Source of the DNA: CAZPMC01 sp964587755
Lineage (GTDB): Bacteria; Bacillota; Clostridia; Acetivibrionales; DTU013
Assembly: GCA_964587755.1 (NCBI GenBank)
Contig: CAZPMC010000003.1
Span: forward strand, 36,307-100,306
Length of the DNA stretch: 64,000 nt
Direction: 5' to 3'
Shown here: one piece after another, positions 42,245-50,643 of the stretch
How positions within the stretch are numbered: position 1 is the first letter of the stretch
Layout: each line of letters begins with the position of its first letter
Notes under the pieces: generated by a model
The model's input: the letters and a program-made list of their open reading frames with translations, nothing else
The model's database searches: none
Told to the model about the DNA's origin: nothing
Translations under genes and position numbers: made by a program

Positions 42245-42613
42245 ATGTCAGGTTTAAAATGGTTTGATATCAACAACATGGAGGGTGAATACCGCGAACC
42301 TCCACGCACCAGTTGGATTATTGTATCAGAAAAAACATGCGGTTCACAGAATTTAGCAATGGGTGTCAACAAGACTCATGTTGGTGGTATGGTTCCGCCT
42401 CATAAACATGAGAAGGAAGAAGAAGTGATGTTTTTTATAAAGGGCAAGGGTCAGTTTATTACAGATAATGAAGTCATTGAGCTTAAGCCCGGTATTTGTG
42501 TTTACAACCCGCCGGGAGAAACACACAAAATAGTAAACACAGGCGATGAAGATCTTGAGTTCGTATGGATTTATGCACCGCAGCTAGAAAGTCATCGTAT
42601 TAAAAAGGATTAA
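42245..42613 (+). CDS. Small cupin-domain protein
   Basis: This 122-residue single-domain cupin has motif 1 VPPHKHEKEEEVMFFIKGKG (His, His, Glu metal ligands) and motif 2 CVYNPPGETHKIVN (third His). Small cupins of this kind act as isomerases, lyases or dioxygenases, or bind sugars or acids. AAGGAGG precedes the start. It is within the catabolic operon; the reaction is not known. Confidence 0.87.
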   Translation: MSGLKWFDINNMEGEYREPPRTSWIIVSEKTCGSQNLAMGVNKTHVGGMVPPHKHEKEEEVMFFIKGKGQFITDNEVIELKPGICVYNPPGETHKIVNTGDEDLEFVWIYAPQLESHRIKKD

Positions 42614-42656
42614 ATGTGCTAAAACCTTATAAAAAATAAAATCAGGAGGTCACAAA

Positions 42657-43622
42657 ATGAGTAAATGGAATTTCCCACCTAAGGGCGGCTATATGGAGTC
42701 CCCCCAAAAAATGTACTATCATACTATGACCAAGAAAGATGTTGAGGAAAGACTCAAGGTCAATGATGTAATATTAATACCAGTGGGTTCAACAGAAAAT
42801 CATGGAAATGCAGGTCCCATCGGCGAGGATACCTTCGTAGTAACACGTATGTGTGAAATGGTCGCGGAAAAAACCGGCTGCACAATTGCTTCCCCGGTCT
42901 GGTATGGTTCACATCCTTTCCACCATATCGGTCAACCTTGCACCATTCCCCTTCCGGACAGTGTTTTTATTGATTATCTGCGTGCTATTATTACAGGTTT
43001 TTGGAACACCGGTTTCCGCAAACAGATATTTGTCAGTTTGCATGGACAAGAATACTCCCTGCCTGTCGCATTAAACGAATGGGCAAAGAAGTATCAGGTA
43101 CCCGCTGTTCTGTTGTTTGTTGACGTTCCAAGAGTAATGGGTCAGACTATAAAGGATAAAGCACATGGCGGACCTTTCAACAGACCGTTCCAGCATGCAT
43201 GTGAAGTTGAGCAATCACTGTCACTGGCTTTATTCCCTGAGCTTTGCGATCAAGAATTTGCAGAGGACACCGAAGTGAAGGGTGCACTTCCCGCAGGACA
43301 CGTTGATCGTGGCGGAGATATCTATGGCAATCCAATACCGGGGCACTGTCAAGTCGGTAACTGCGGTATTGAGTGCGTGACATTCCCAGAGGGTGTATTG
43401 GGTTATGCAACAGAAGCAGATCCTCAGAAAGCCATCCCGGCAATTGAGAAGTTCTGTGATTATCTTGAAAAACTGCACAATGATGTTCTGGAAACCTGGC
43501 CTGTAGGTCAATTGCCTGATGCTAAGCTTATGACCCAGCGTGATCCAGAGGAGATTGAAAAACTGCTTAAAGGTCCTTTAAATGGCGGTAAACATATTTA
43601 TACACTTGGATGGCCCACATAA
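42657..43622 (+). CDS. Creatininase-family amidohydrolase
   Basis: This 321-residue protein matches the creatininase/MftE/ArfB family of metal-dependent amide or lactam hydrolases. Metal-binding motifs are LIPVGSTENHGNAGPIGEDTF (Glu, His, Asp), SLHGQE and EADPQKA. The family cleaves cyclic amides, formyl groups or related bonds, and some members act in inositol-derivative catabolism. AGGAGG precedes the start. It is the last gene before the strong terminator. The substrate is unknown; a lactam or amide entering the operon's pathway is an inference. Confidence 0.87.
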   Translation: MSKWNFPPKGGYMESPQKMYYHTMTKKDVEERLKVNDVILIPVGSTENHGNAGPIGEDTFVVTRMCEMVAEKTGCTIASPVWYGSHPFHHIGQPCTIPLPDSVFIDYLRAIITGFWNTGFRKQIFVSLHGQEYSLPVALNEWAKKYQVPAVLLFVDVPRVMGQTIKDKAHGGPFNRPFQHACEVEQSLSLALFPELCDQEFAEDTEVKGALPAGHVDRGGDIYGNPIPGHCQVGNCGIECVTFPEGVLGYATEADPQKAIPAIEKFCDYLEKLHNDVLETWPVGQLPDAKLMTQRDPEEIEKLLKGPLNGGKHIYTLGWPT

Positions 43623-43672
43623 TATAACAGATAAGATATCATCAATATAACCTCTCAATAAATATTTGGACT

Positions 43673-43715
43673 AAATGTTGGAGCAGCAAAATAGCTGCTC
43701 CAACATTTATTTTAT
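43673..43715 (+). terminator. Strong terminator of the catabolic operon
   Basis: A perfect 15-base stem (43673-43687 with 43694-43708) with a six-base loop is followed by ATTTTAT. Its tail is moderately T-rich. Confidence 0.92.
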
Positions 43716-43793
43716 AGTGCCATCCAACAAAGCAAGTTATGTTTTCCTACAGCCTGCATGAGACGAACCGCTGCATATAAGAGTATAAATTAA

Positions 43794-43831
43794 CTCCAGT
43801 GGATAACCTGTTGCACGGTCATCCACTGGAG
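43794..43831. repeat. 11-bp inverted repeat between convergent operons
   Basis: CTCCAGTGGAT (43794-43804) pairs with ATCCACTGGAG (43821-43831). On the minus strand it lies after the ABC operon and could help terminate it, though the following sequence is only weakly T-rich. Confidence 0.6.
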
Positions 43832-43873
43832 TATGGAGGAAAAATAACTCAACTATTATTTTACCTAAGCCCA

Positions 43874-43905
43874 CCCCATTACATGGGGCCATTTTTACTT
43901 TATTT
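43874..43905. terminator. Short hairpin next to the ABC operon end
   Basis: CCCCAT (43874-43879), loop TAC and ATGGGG (43883-43888) form a stem followed on the plus strand by a T-rich run. It lies 24 bases past the stop of the minus-strand binding-protein gene and may stop read-through in both directions. Confidence 0.5.
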
Positions 43906-43911
43906 TATTGC

Positions 43912-45516
43912 TTATTTGAAATGGGCATCCTTAGCGTAGAATGACTTACCGATTGGGCGAATTCCTTCAAGGTTTATGTTAGCAGCGAATTCTGTAGGAT
44001 ATACATAGTACGGAACCAACGGCAATTCTTCAATCAAAATCTCCTGCGCCCTTGCATAAAACTGCAGCTTTTCATTGTTATCAAATGAAGCACGAGCCTT
44101 ATCCAACAATTCACTGAACTCATCACTCTTAAATCTGGTCATGTTGGTTCCGCCGTCTTTAGCAACGGATTTGTGGAAACGCAGGTACAATGCACTGTCA
44201 GGTTCACCACTTGGTGTTGAAACACCTTGTAAGAACAGGTTGCCATTGCCTTTATAGAGCTCATCATACCAAGAAGCAAAGTCTGTAGATGTTATATGTG
44301 CATTGATTCCTATTTTACCTAACTGATTTTTAACAATTTCCGCTGTGGTAATACGGAATGCATTATCATCAATTAAGAGGTCAACATCAACACCATTAGC
44401 ATATCCGGCTTCAGCCATCAACTGTTTTGCCTTTTCAATATCCTCTGTATATGGCCAGAGATTTTCAACTTCTGGATTGTATCCCCAAATATCAGGTGAT
44501 ATAATACCATGTCCAATACGTCCGACCTGCTGATAAGTTGCCCTGAAAATATCCTCTTGATTTACAACATATGCAACAGCTTGTCTTACTTTAATATTGT
44601 CAAATGGCGGTTTTGAAACATTTAACATAACGGCGTCACATCTTTGTGAAGCTGCTTGTATAATTTTAAGCTTGTCAGGTTTTTCTTCAATATGCTTCTT
44701 ATCTGTTCCTGTAAGATTAAGAATCATATCAACTTCGCCATTTTCCAAAGCAATGAGTGCTTGAGAGCTCTCGGAAATAAAACGTATTGTGAACTTTTTG
44801 ATAACAGGCTTTTCTCCCCAATAATCTTCATTGCGTTCCATTTCAACCCTGTCACCCATAACATGCTTTGTCATCTTGAAAGCACCAGTTCCGACGGGAT
44901 TTTCACCTATGTTTTCACCGAATTCTGTAAATGCTTTTTCACTGACAACATACATATTGTTTGCCGATAAATAGTGAAGTGTAAGACTGTTTTTCTGTGT
45001 GAAAGGAATCTTAACTGTATAATCATCAAGCGCCTCTACATTATCCCAGTCTATCCAGTTAATTCCGCCATTAGCATTTGCCTCATTCTTCATTGTTTTG
45101 AAGGAAAATACTACGTCACTAGCCTTCATCTCTTCACCGTTGTGGAATTTAACACCTTCACGCAAATAGAATATCATTCCCATACCATCATCAATAACTT
45201 CCCACTTAGTAGCAAGTACAGGTTCAAATGTGCCTATTTCTTTCCCTGGATCAACGAGACGTTCGAATATATGATTCACAACGCGCGCGCTCTGTTCCGA
45301 CTGGCTCTTGTACGGATTCAAGTCTTTTGGGTCCTGGTTAGAAACAACAACTAAGGTATCCTTTGTTGTTTGGCCACCGCTGGATTCGTCCCCAGATGCT
45401 GAAGTTGATGGTACTTCTGCATTGCCTTGAGGCTGATTATTACTGCCCTGGCAAGCACCCAAAATCATTGCAGTTACAATAATGAATACGATTAGGATAC
45501 TAACTCTTCTCTTCAT
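43912..45516 (-). CDS. Peptide/opine/nickel-type ABC transporter substrate-binding lipoprotein
   Basis: This 534-residue SBP_bac_5-family protein has a lipoprotein signal (lipobox ILGAC, Cys about 22), a Ser/Thr-rich linker and the family core: DPKDLNPYKS, FYLREGVKFHNGEEMKASDVVFSF, and VRQAVAYVVNQEDIF. It captures a solute, typically an oligopeptide, outside the cell. Its start overlaps the end of the upstream ATPase gene by four bases, and it is the last gene of the operon, an unusual but known position. Confidence 0.92.
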   Translation of the reverse strand: MKRRVSILIVFIIVTAMILGACQGSNNQPQGNAEVPSTSASGDESSGGQTTKDTLVVVSNQDPKDLNPYKSQSEQSARVVNHIFERLVDPGKEIGTFEPVLATKWEVIDDGMGMIFYLREGVKFHNGEEMKASDVVFSFKTMKNEANANGGINWIDWDNVEALDDYTVKIPFTQKNSLTLHYLSANNMYVVSEKAFTEFGENIGENPVGTGAFKMTKHVMGDRVEMERNEDYWGEKPVIKKFTIRFISESSQALIALENGEVDMILNLTGTDKKHIEEKPDKLKIIQAASQRCDAVMLNVSKPPFDNIKVRQAVAYVVNQEDIFRATYQQVGRIGHGIISPDIWGYNPEVENLWPYTEDIEKAKQLMAEAGYANGVDVDLLIDDNAFRITTAEIVKNQLGKIGINAHITSTDFASWYDELYKGNGNLFLQGVSTPSGEPDSALYLRFHKSVAKDGGTNMTRFKSDEFSELLDKARASFDNNEKLQFYARAQEILIEELPLVPYYVYPTEFAANINLEGIRPIGKSFYAKDAHFK

Positions 45517-46499
45517 TTTGCTTCCCCCTTTTTAATATTGTTTGCATTTATCTCTTCAACAAAGTGGCATGCAGCCCAATGACCGCTGCTCACTTCCTTG
45601 AATTCAGGATTTTCACTGCGACATATATCCTTCGCATAATTACACCTTGCCGCAAATCTACATCCAGGCTTTGGATTTATTGGCGAAGATAATTCGCCTT
45701 GCAGCAGTACTCTCTTTCTTTTATTGTGTATGTCAGGAAGTGGCACCGCAGACAGCAGCGCCTTTGTATACGGATGTAGTGAATTGCAGAATAGTTCTTC
45801 AGTTTCAGCCATTTCGACAACTTGTCCCAAATACATTACCATAATATTGTGGGAAATATATCTTACTACGGATAAATCATGGGTTATGAATATATATGTA
45901 AGCCCTAAATTTTCCTGAAGATCTACCATAAGATTAAGTATCTGAGCTCTTATAGATACATCAAGGGCTGAAACCGGCTCATCACACACTATAAAACTGG
46001 GATTAAGTGCTAAAGCTCTAGCAATACCGATTCTCTGCCTTCGTCCTCCGTCTAACTCGTGTGGATATGTGTTAATTAAGCGTTCTGCCAATCCAACGGT
46101 ATCCATTAGTTCTTTTACGCGTTTATCAGCTTCCTTTTTTGACATTTCTTTATTGATTAACAAAGGCTCTGAAATCGTCTCATATACAGACATTCTGGGA
46201 TTTAAGGATGAAAAGGGGTCCTGAAAAATAATCTGCATATCCTTTCTCAATTCTCGCAGCTTCTTCTTACTCACATGGGTAATATCCTCACCCTTAAAAA
46301 TGATATTCCCGCCTGTGCTGTCAAGCAGATGCAAAACTACACGGCCAAGTGTTGATTTGCCACAACCTGATTCTCCAACGACGCCAAAAGTTTGACCTTG
46401 CTCAATGGTAAAACTGACGTCATCAACCGCATGCAGTAAACCTCTTGGCGTGTTAAAATATTTCTTTAGATTTTTTACTTCCATCAAGGTGGCTGACAT
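45513..46499 (-). CDS. Oligopeptide/dipeptide ABC transporter ATPase (OppF/DppF-type)
   Basis: This 328-residue ATPase has Walker A GVVGESGCGKSTLGR, Walker B FIVCDEPVSALDVS and the C-terminal oligopeptide-transporter extension (CRFAARCNYAKDIC, with Cys residues of the family Fe-S/zinc motif). The ABC signature reads LDGGRRQRIGIARAL instead of LSGGQ, so the signature Ser is Asp. GGAGG precedes the start, and the gene lies one base after oppD. Confidence 0.93.
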   Translation of the reverse strand: MSATLMEVKNLKKYFNTPRGLLHAVDDVSFTIEQGQTFGVVGESGCGKSTLGRVVLHLLDSTGGNIIFKGEDITHVSKKKLRELRKDMQIIFQDPFSSLNPRMSVYETISEPLLINKEMSKKEADKRVKELMDTVGLAERLINTYPHELDGGRRQRIGIARALALNPSFIVCDEPVSALDVSIRAQILNLMVDLQENLGLTYIFITHDLSVVRYISHNIMVMYLGQVVEMAETEELFCNSLHPYTKALLSAVPLPDIHNKRKRVLLQGELSSPINPKPGCRFAARCNYAKDICRSENPEFKEVSSGHWAACHFVEEINANNIKKGEAK

Positions 46500-46500
46500 C

Positions 46501-47502
46501 TTATGCTTCCTCCTCCAAATGGTTAAATTTCCAACAACGTACTAGATGACCCTCAGATATCTGAATTAAGGGCTGTTCATTCTTTTCGCAAGTATCCTCC
46601 CTATAGGGACATCTTTCAGCAAACTTACATCCAGAACTTAGGTTAGTCGGATCTGGCATCAGGCCAGGTATAGGCGTAAGACGTTTGGTACTTCTGTTTC
46701 CGCTTGCTGCACTCGGCAACGACCCGAATAAACCCTTGGTGTACGGATGACTCATTTCGTCATAAATATGTTCAAGATTGCCTATTTCAACTATTTCACC
46801 TGCGTAAATTACCGCTACCCGGTTGCACATTTCCGCCACAACTCCAAGGTCATGGGTAATAAGAATCATAGATGTGTTGAATTTCTTCTTAAGATTGTTC
46901 ATCATCTCCAATACCTGTGCCTGTATAGTAACATCTAACGCACTGGTAGGTTCATCAGCTATCAGAAGCTTGGGATTACAGGCTAATGCAATAGCAATTA
47001 CAATTCTTTGCTTCATTCCTCCGGAAAACTGGTGGGGGAACTCACTATATCTATCACCTGGAATACCAACCAATTCCATCATTTCAACTGCTTTGAGCAT
47101 GGCTTCTCTTTTTGTGACTTTTTCATGAAGGTGAATTACTTCTGCAATCTGGTCACCTACAGTGTCAATGGGATTTAAAGCCGTCATCGGGTCCTGAAAA
47201 ATCATAGAGATATCTTTCCCGCGGACATCCCGCATCTGGGCTTCACTTTTATTAAGCAAATCCTCTCCTTCAAAGATGATAGAACCACTTACGATTTTGC
47301 CCGGAGGATCTGGAATCAAACCCATGATGCCCAGGGCAATAGTAGTTTTTCCAGCACCTGTCTCTCCGACAATTCCCAATGTTTCTCCCTTTTTTAAATC
47401 AAATCCTATATTGTTAACTGCCTTCACTGTCCCGGATTCCACAAAATAATGTATCGTCAAATCATTAACTGAAAGCAGCTTATCGTCCTTAATCTTGTTC
47501 AT
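46501..47502 (-). CDS. Oligopeptide/dipeptide ABC transporter ATPase (OppD/DppD-type)
   Basis: This 333-residue ATPase has Walker A GIVGETGAGKTTIALGIMG, signature FSGGMKQRIVIAIALA, Walker B LLIADEPTSALDVTIQ, and the C-terminal Cys motif CKFAERCPYREDTC of the OppD/F group. AGGAGGAG precedes ATG 47502. It pairs with the OppF-type ATPase to drive uptake. Confidence 0.94.
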   Translation of the reverse strand: MNKIKDDKLLSVNDLTIHYFVESGTVKAVNNIGFDLKKGETLGIVGETGAGKTTIALGIMGLIPDPPGKIVSGSIIFEGEDLLNKSEAQMRDVRGKDISMIFQDPMTALNPIDTVGDQIAEVIHLHEKVTKREAMLKAVEMMELVGIPGDRYSEFPHQFSGGMKQRIVIAIALACNPKLLIADEPTSALDVTIQAQVLEMMNNLKKKFNTSMILITHDLGVVAEMCNRVAVIYAGEIVEIGNLEHIYDEMSHPYTKGLFGSLPSAASGNRSTKRLTPIPGLMPDPTNLSSGCKFAERCPYREDTCEKNEQPLIQISEGHLVRCWKFNHLEEEA

Positions 47503-47514
47503 ATACTTCTCCTC

Positions 47515-48402
47515 CTAACGTTTTAGTCTCGGATCAAGTGCATCGCGTAACCCGTCGCCCAGCAAATTTAAAGAAAATACAGTCAGCATAATTGCTATAC
47601 CAGGGAAAGTTGTTAGATAAGAGTAGTCTCTCAGGAATGAACGGCCGCTGGAAATCATTGCTCCCCATTCAGGATTTGGCGGTTGAACACCAAGACCTAA
47701 AAAGCTAAGGGTAGTTGCTTGCAAAATCGCACTGGCAACGCCCAATGTGGACTGTACAATAATGGGAGCCAGTACATTAGGTAATATATACTTTGTTATA
47801 ATATGTAAATCGGTGGAATTAATTGCTCTGGCTGCCTCTATATATTCCATTTCCCTAATCGAAAGAACAGAGGAACGGATAATCCGGGCAAAGCCAGGTA
47901 ACGCAGCAACTCCTATGGCCAACATAGCATTCCCGACACCGGGTCCCAAAGCTGCTGAAATCGCAATAGCAAGTAATATGCCAGGAATAGCAAGCAAAAT
48001 ATCCATAACCCTCATAATCACATTATCAATAACCCCGCCATAGTATCCGGCGATTGCACCTAATATTGTGCCCGCAACTGCAGATATAGCTACAGATATA
48101 AGACCAATTCGAAGCGAAACTCTTGCGCCGTATAGGAGTCGGCTAAAAATGCAACGGCCTAAATTGTCAGTGCCTAAAATGAATTCCATTCCCGGAAGTG
48201 TAAAGCTCTTGCTTATATCTTGATCATCAAACCCAAATGGAGCTATTTTATCCGCAAATATTGCTGCAAGAACCATCAGTATTAAAACAATTCCACCAAT
48301 AACTGCAGCTTTACTGCGTTTGAACTGATGCCATACCTCGCTCCATTGGCCACGTTTTTTTACTTTCTTTCTTGCATTTCTCTCAACATAGGCGTTCATC
48401 AT
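47515..48402 (-). CDS. ABC transporter permease (DppC/OppC-type)
   Basis: This 295-residue membrane protein has about six transmembrane segments and the permease EAA loop (EYIEAARAINSTDLHIITKYILPNV). The N-terminal OppC-like segment (VWHQFKRSKAAVIGGIVLIL) precedes the first helix. Its first base is the last base of the dppB stop (TAATG overlap). Confidence 0.93.
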   Translation of the reverse strand: MMNAYVERNARKKVKKRGQWSEVWHQFKRSKAAVIGGIVLILMVLAAIFADKIAPFGFDDQDISKSFTLPGMEFILGTDNLGRCIFSRLLYGARVSLRIGLISVAISAVAGTILGAIAGYYGGVIDNVIMRVMDILLAIPGILLAIAISAALGPGVGNAMLAIGVAALPGFARIIRSSVLSIREMEYIEAARAINSTDLHIITKYILPNVLAPIIVQSTLGVASAILQATTLSFLGLGVQPPNPEWGAMISSGRSFLRDYSYLTTFPGIAIMLTVFSLNLLGDGLRDALDPRLKR

Positions 48403-49379
48403 TACGCAACAGACCTCCTTCCGAATAGCTTTTTAGGTTTCGCCCTCTTATACTGAGCCTTTATTCTTGGATCAATAAACGCATACAGAATATCCACACA
48501 CAGATTTATTATTGCAAAAGTGAAAGCTATACAAAGAACGCCTCCCATAACTGCCGGATAATCCCTGCCTTTTATAGAGCTTAGAAGGTAACTGCCAAGG
48601 CCAGGGATAGAAAACACAGATTCCGTAACCATAGCACCACCAAGCTGGACGCCTAATTGAAGTCCGATAACTGTTATAATTGGAAGCAAAGCATTTCTCA
48701 ATGCATGGTGAATAATAACCTTTCCTTCTGTCTGACCCTTAGCACGAGCTGTGCGGATATAATCTTGACGTATAACCTCTAGCATGCTGGATCTTGTCAT
48801 ACGGGCAATCAGCGCAACACTATGGAAGCCGACTGAGAAAGATGGAAGTATCCAGTATATCGGCCCATACCATCCTCCTGACGGGAACCAACCCAGCTTC
48901 AATGAGAACCATAGGACAAGCAGCATACCAATCCAGAAAGTAGGCATTGATACTCCCAATAGTGCAATTCCCATTGAAATATTATCTATGGCAGAATACT
49001 GTTTTGTTGCCGATATTATCCCAACAGGTATCCCAAGTAATACCATCCAGGCTACGCTGAAAAATGCCAATAAAAATGTAGTCGGGTATCTGGACAATAC
49101 CTCCTGCAACACAGGTCCTCTACTGATATACGATTTTCCGAAATCACCTCTGAGAAGGTTTGACAGATATCTGCCAAGCTGAACCAATAATGGGTCATTT
49201 AGTCCTAATTCATTTCTTAGTGCATCTATCTCCTCCTGCTGTGCATTCTGACCGAGAATCATCTGCGCAGGGTCGCCGGGTGCAGAATACAGTATCAGAA
49301 ATACAAGCACAGTAACACCTAACAAAACGAAAACCAACATCGCTAAACGGGCTAATATATGTCTGAACAATTTAAGCAA
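48402..49379 (-). CDS. ABC transporter permease (DppB/OppB-type)
   Basis: This 325-residue membrane protein begins with the OppB-type segment (ILARLAMLVFVLLGVTVLVFLI) and carries the EAA loop QDYIRTARAKGQTEGKVIIHHALRNALLP. It is the first gene of the five-gene transporter operon. AAGGAAGGAG precedes the start. A shared 13-mer ATATTTAGTGTTC lies about 90 bases upstream. Confidence 0.93.
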   Translation of the reverse strand: MLKLFRHILARLAMLVFVLLGVTVLVFLILYSAPGDPAQMILGQNAQQEEIDALRNELGLNDPLLVQLGRYLSNLLRGDFGKSYISRGPVLQEVLSRYPTTFLLAFFSVAWMVLLGIPVGIISATKQYSAIDNISMGIALLGVSMPTFWIGMLLVLWFSLKLGWFPSGGWYGPIYWILPSFSVGFHSVALIARMTRSSMLEVIRQDYIRTARAKGQTEGKVIIHHALRNALLPIITVIGLQLGVQLGGAMVTESVFSIPGLGSYLLSSIKGRDYPAVMGGVLCIAFTFAIINLCVDILYAFIDPRIKAQYKRAKPKKLFGRRSVA

Positions 49380-49465
49380 CTCCTTCCTTTACGTGAATAA
49401 AGCCCACCTTACCTTACATCTAATTTTATATGCGACCCCCGGTTTTTGATAGAGACTGAATTTTA

Positions 49466-49478
49466 ATATTTAGTGTTC
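49466..49478. promoter_or_regulatory. Shared 13-mer upstream of the ABC operon
   Basis: ATATTTAGTGTTC is repeated exactly at 54138-54150, upstream of the histidine kinase and AEC genes. It is a candidate binding site for the AraC-type response regulator between them. Confidence 0.5.
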
Positions 49479-49485
49479 TTTTTTC

Positions 49486-49523
49486 ATAAAAAATCTGCCG
49501 GCATAATTTCTATGCCGGCAGAT
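49486..49523 (-). terminator. Terminator of the kinase-regulator-binding protein operon
   Basis: A perfect 13-base stem (49493-49505 with 49511-49523), loop ATTTC, is followed on the minus strand by a T tract. It lies 30 bases after the stop of the TRAP-type binding protein gene. Confidence 0.92.
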
Positions 49524-49552
49524 ATGTAGATAATTATCTATAAATCGTAAAT

Positions 49553-50641
49553 CTATCCTACTAACTTCCGATAATTCTCAAGAATTGCTGAGACCATATC
49601 TAAATCTTCTTGTGTGAAAAGTCCTTCCTCTACAAACCCTTTTTGTATGGGAAGAGTTTTTTGCTTCCACTTATTTCTCAACTCAGGGTTCTCTATTACC
49701 ATTACAACATTTTCACTGAGGTCTGCTATTTTTTGTGAGAAATTCGTCTCTTCCTGCATTGTAATCCGCTCACACATTTCATTGCTCTCAAGCGCTACTT
49801 GGTCAAATAATACCTGCAGATCTTCCGGTAAGGATTTGTACCAGTACATACTTACCATTAGAGGATCTGGTCCCGATGCATAATTGATCCACGTAAAATT
49901 CTTTGCCACCTCATGTATTTTATATCCATAATTCCCAGATGACATATTACATGCTCCATCAGCGGCGTTTGTACTTAAGGCCATGTATACATCATTAATA
50001 GAGGTTACTATCGGATTTGCGCCGCACAGCTTGTAAAATTCCATTATCAAGGCCTGCCCCGGAGTTCTCATGGTTAGACCTATTAAATCATCGGGCTCTC
50101 GTATCACCTTTTCTACGGTTTGAATGTTCCTAAACCCTAGAAAATTAATACCCGGAATGTAAATGCCATTCTTAGATGCTTCTTTAGCAATAGACTGGGC
50201 AAAATTGCTGTTACTGAAATACGATAGTTCTTCATATGACTCAAATAAAAAGGGGATGGACCATAAATGAAGCTTCCCAGATAATGCATCCCATCCCGAA
50301 CCTTTATATACATGAACACTACCAACAGAGACATATTGAAATATTTCTGTATCGTTTCCAAGGACACCGTTTCCATAGTATTTTGCATTTATTCTGCCGC
50401 CGCTCCTTTGAGTCAGTTCATCAGCCATCCATTTCATTGCTCTGGCCCTTGGCTGTCCATCAGGGAGTCCGTTGGCAATTCTGCATTCATAAATAACCTG
50501 AGGCTTCTCAGATTGAGCAGGATTCTCCTTTGGTATTGCCGGAGTCTGATTATTCGATTCAGTTCCTGATTTTTGTCCGCAGGATGCAAAAACGACTAAA
50601 AAAAGTGCACAGAATATCACAATACCTATTCTTTTAATCAT
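49553..50641 (-). CDS. Orphan TRAP-type (DctP-family) substrate-binding lipoprotein
   Basis: This 362-residue protein has a lipoprotein signal (lipobox VFASC, Cys about 21) and a DctP fold: ADELTQRSGGRINAKYYGNGVLGND, IPFLFESYEELSYF, IREPDDLIGLTMRTPG (the conserved Arg region binding a carboxylate) and VYMALSTNAADGACN. No DctQ or DctM membrane subunit is nearby. It lies two bases after a YesN-type regulator and is co-transcribed with a YesM-type kinase, so it more likely presents a carboxylate to the kinase sensor than feeds a transporter. Confidence 0.88.
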   Translation of the reverse strand: MIKRIGIVIFCALFLVVFASCGQKSGTESNNQTPAIPKENPAQSEKPQVIYECRIANGLPDGQPRARAMKWMADELTQRSGGRINAKYYGNGVLGNDTEIFQYVSVGSVHVYKGSGWDALSGKLHLWSIPFLFESYEELSYFSNSNFAQSIAKEASKNGIYIPGINFLGFRNIQTVEKVIREPDDLIGLTMRTPGQALIMEFYKLCGANPIVTSINDVYMALSTNAADGACNMSSGNYGYKIHEVAKNFTWINYASGPDPLMVSMYWYKSLPEDLQVLFDQVALESNEMCERITMQEETNFSQKIADLSENVVMVIENPELRNKWKQKTLPIQKGFVEEGLFTQEDLDMVSAILENYRKLVG

Positions 50642-50643
50642 TC

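Noticed and set aside
42245..42613. Cupin as an AraC-type regulator
   Set aside because: The protein contains only the cupin fold and has no helix-turn-helix.
49553..50641. Complete TRAP transporter
   Set aside because: No DctQ or DctM genes are present; neighbours are a kinase and a regulator.
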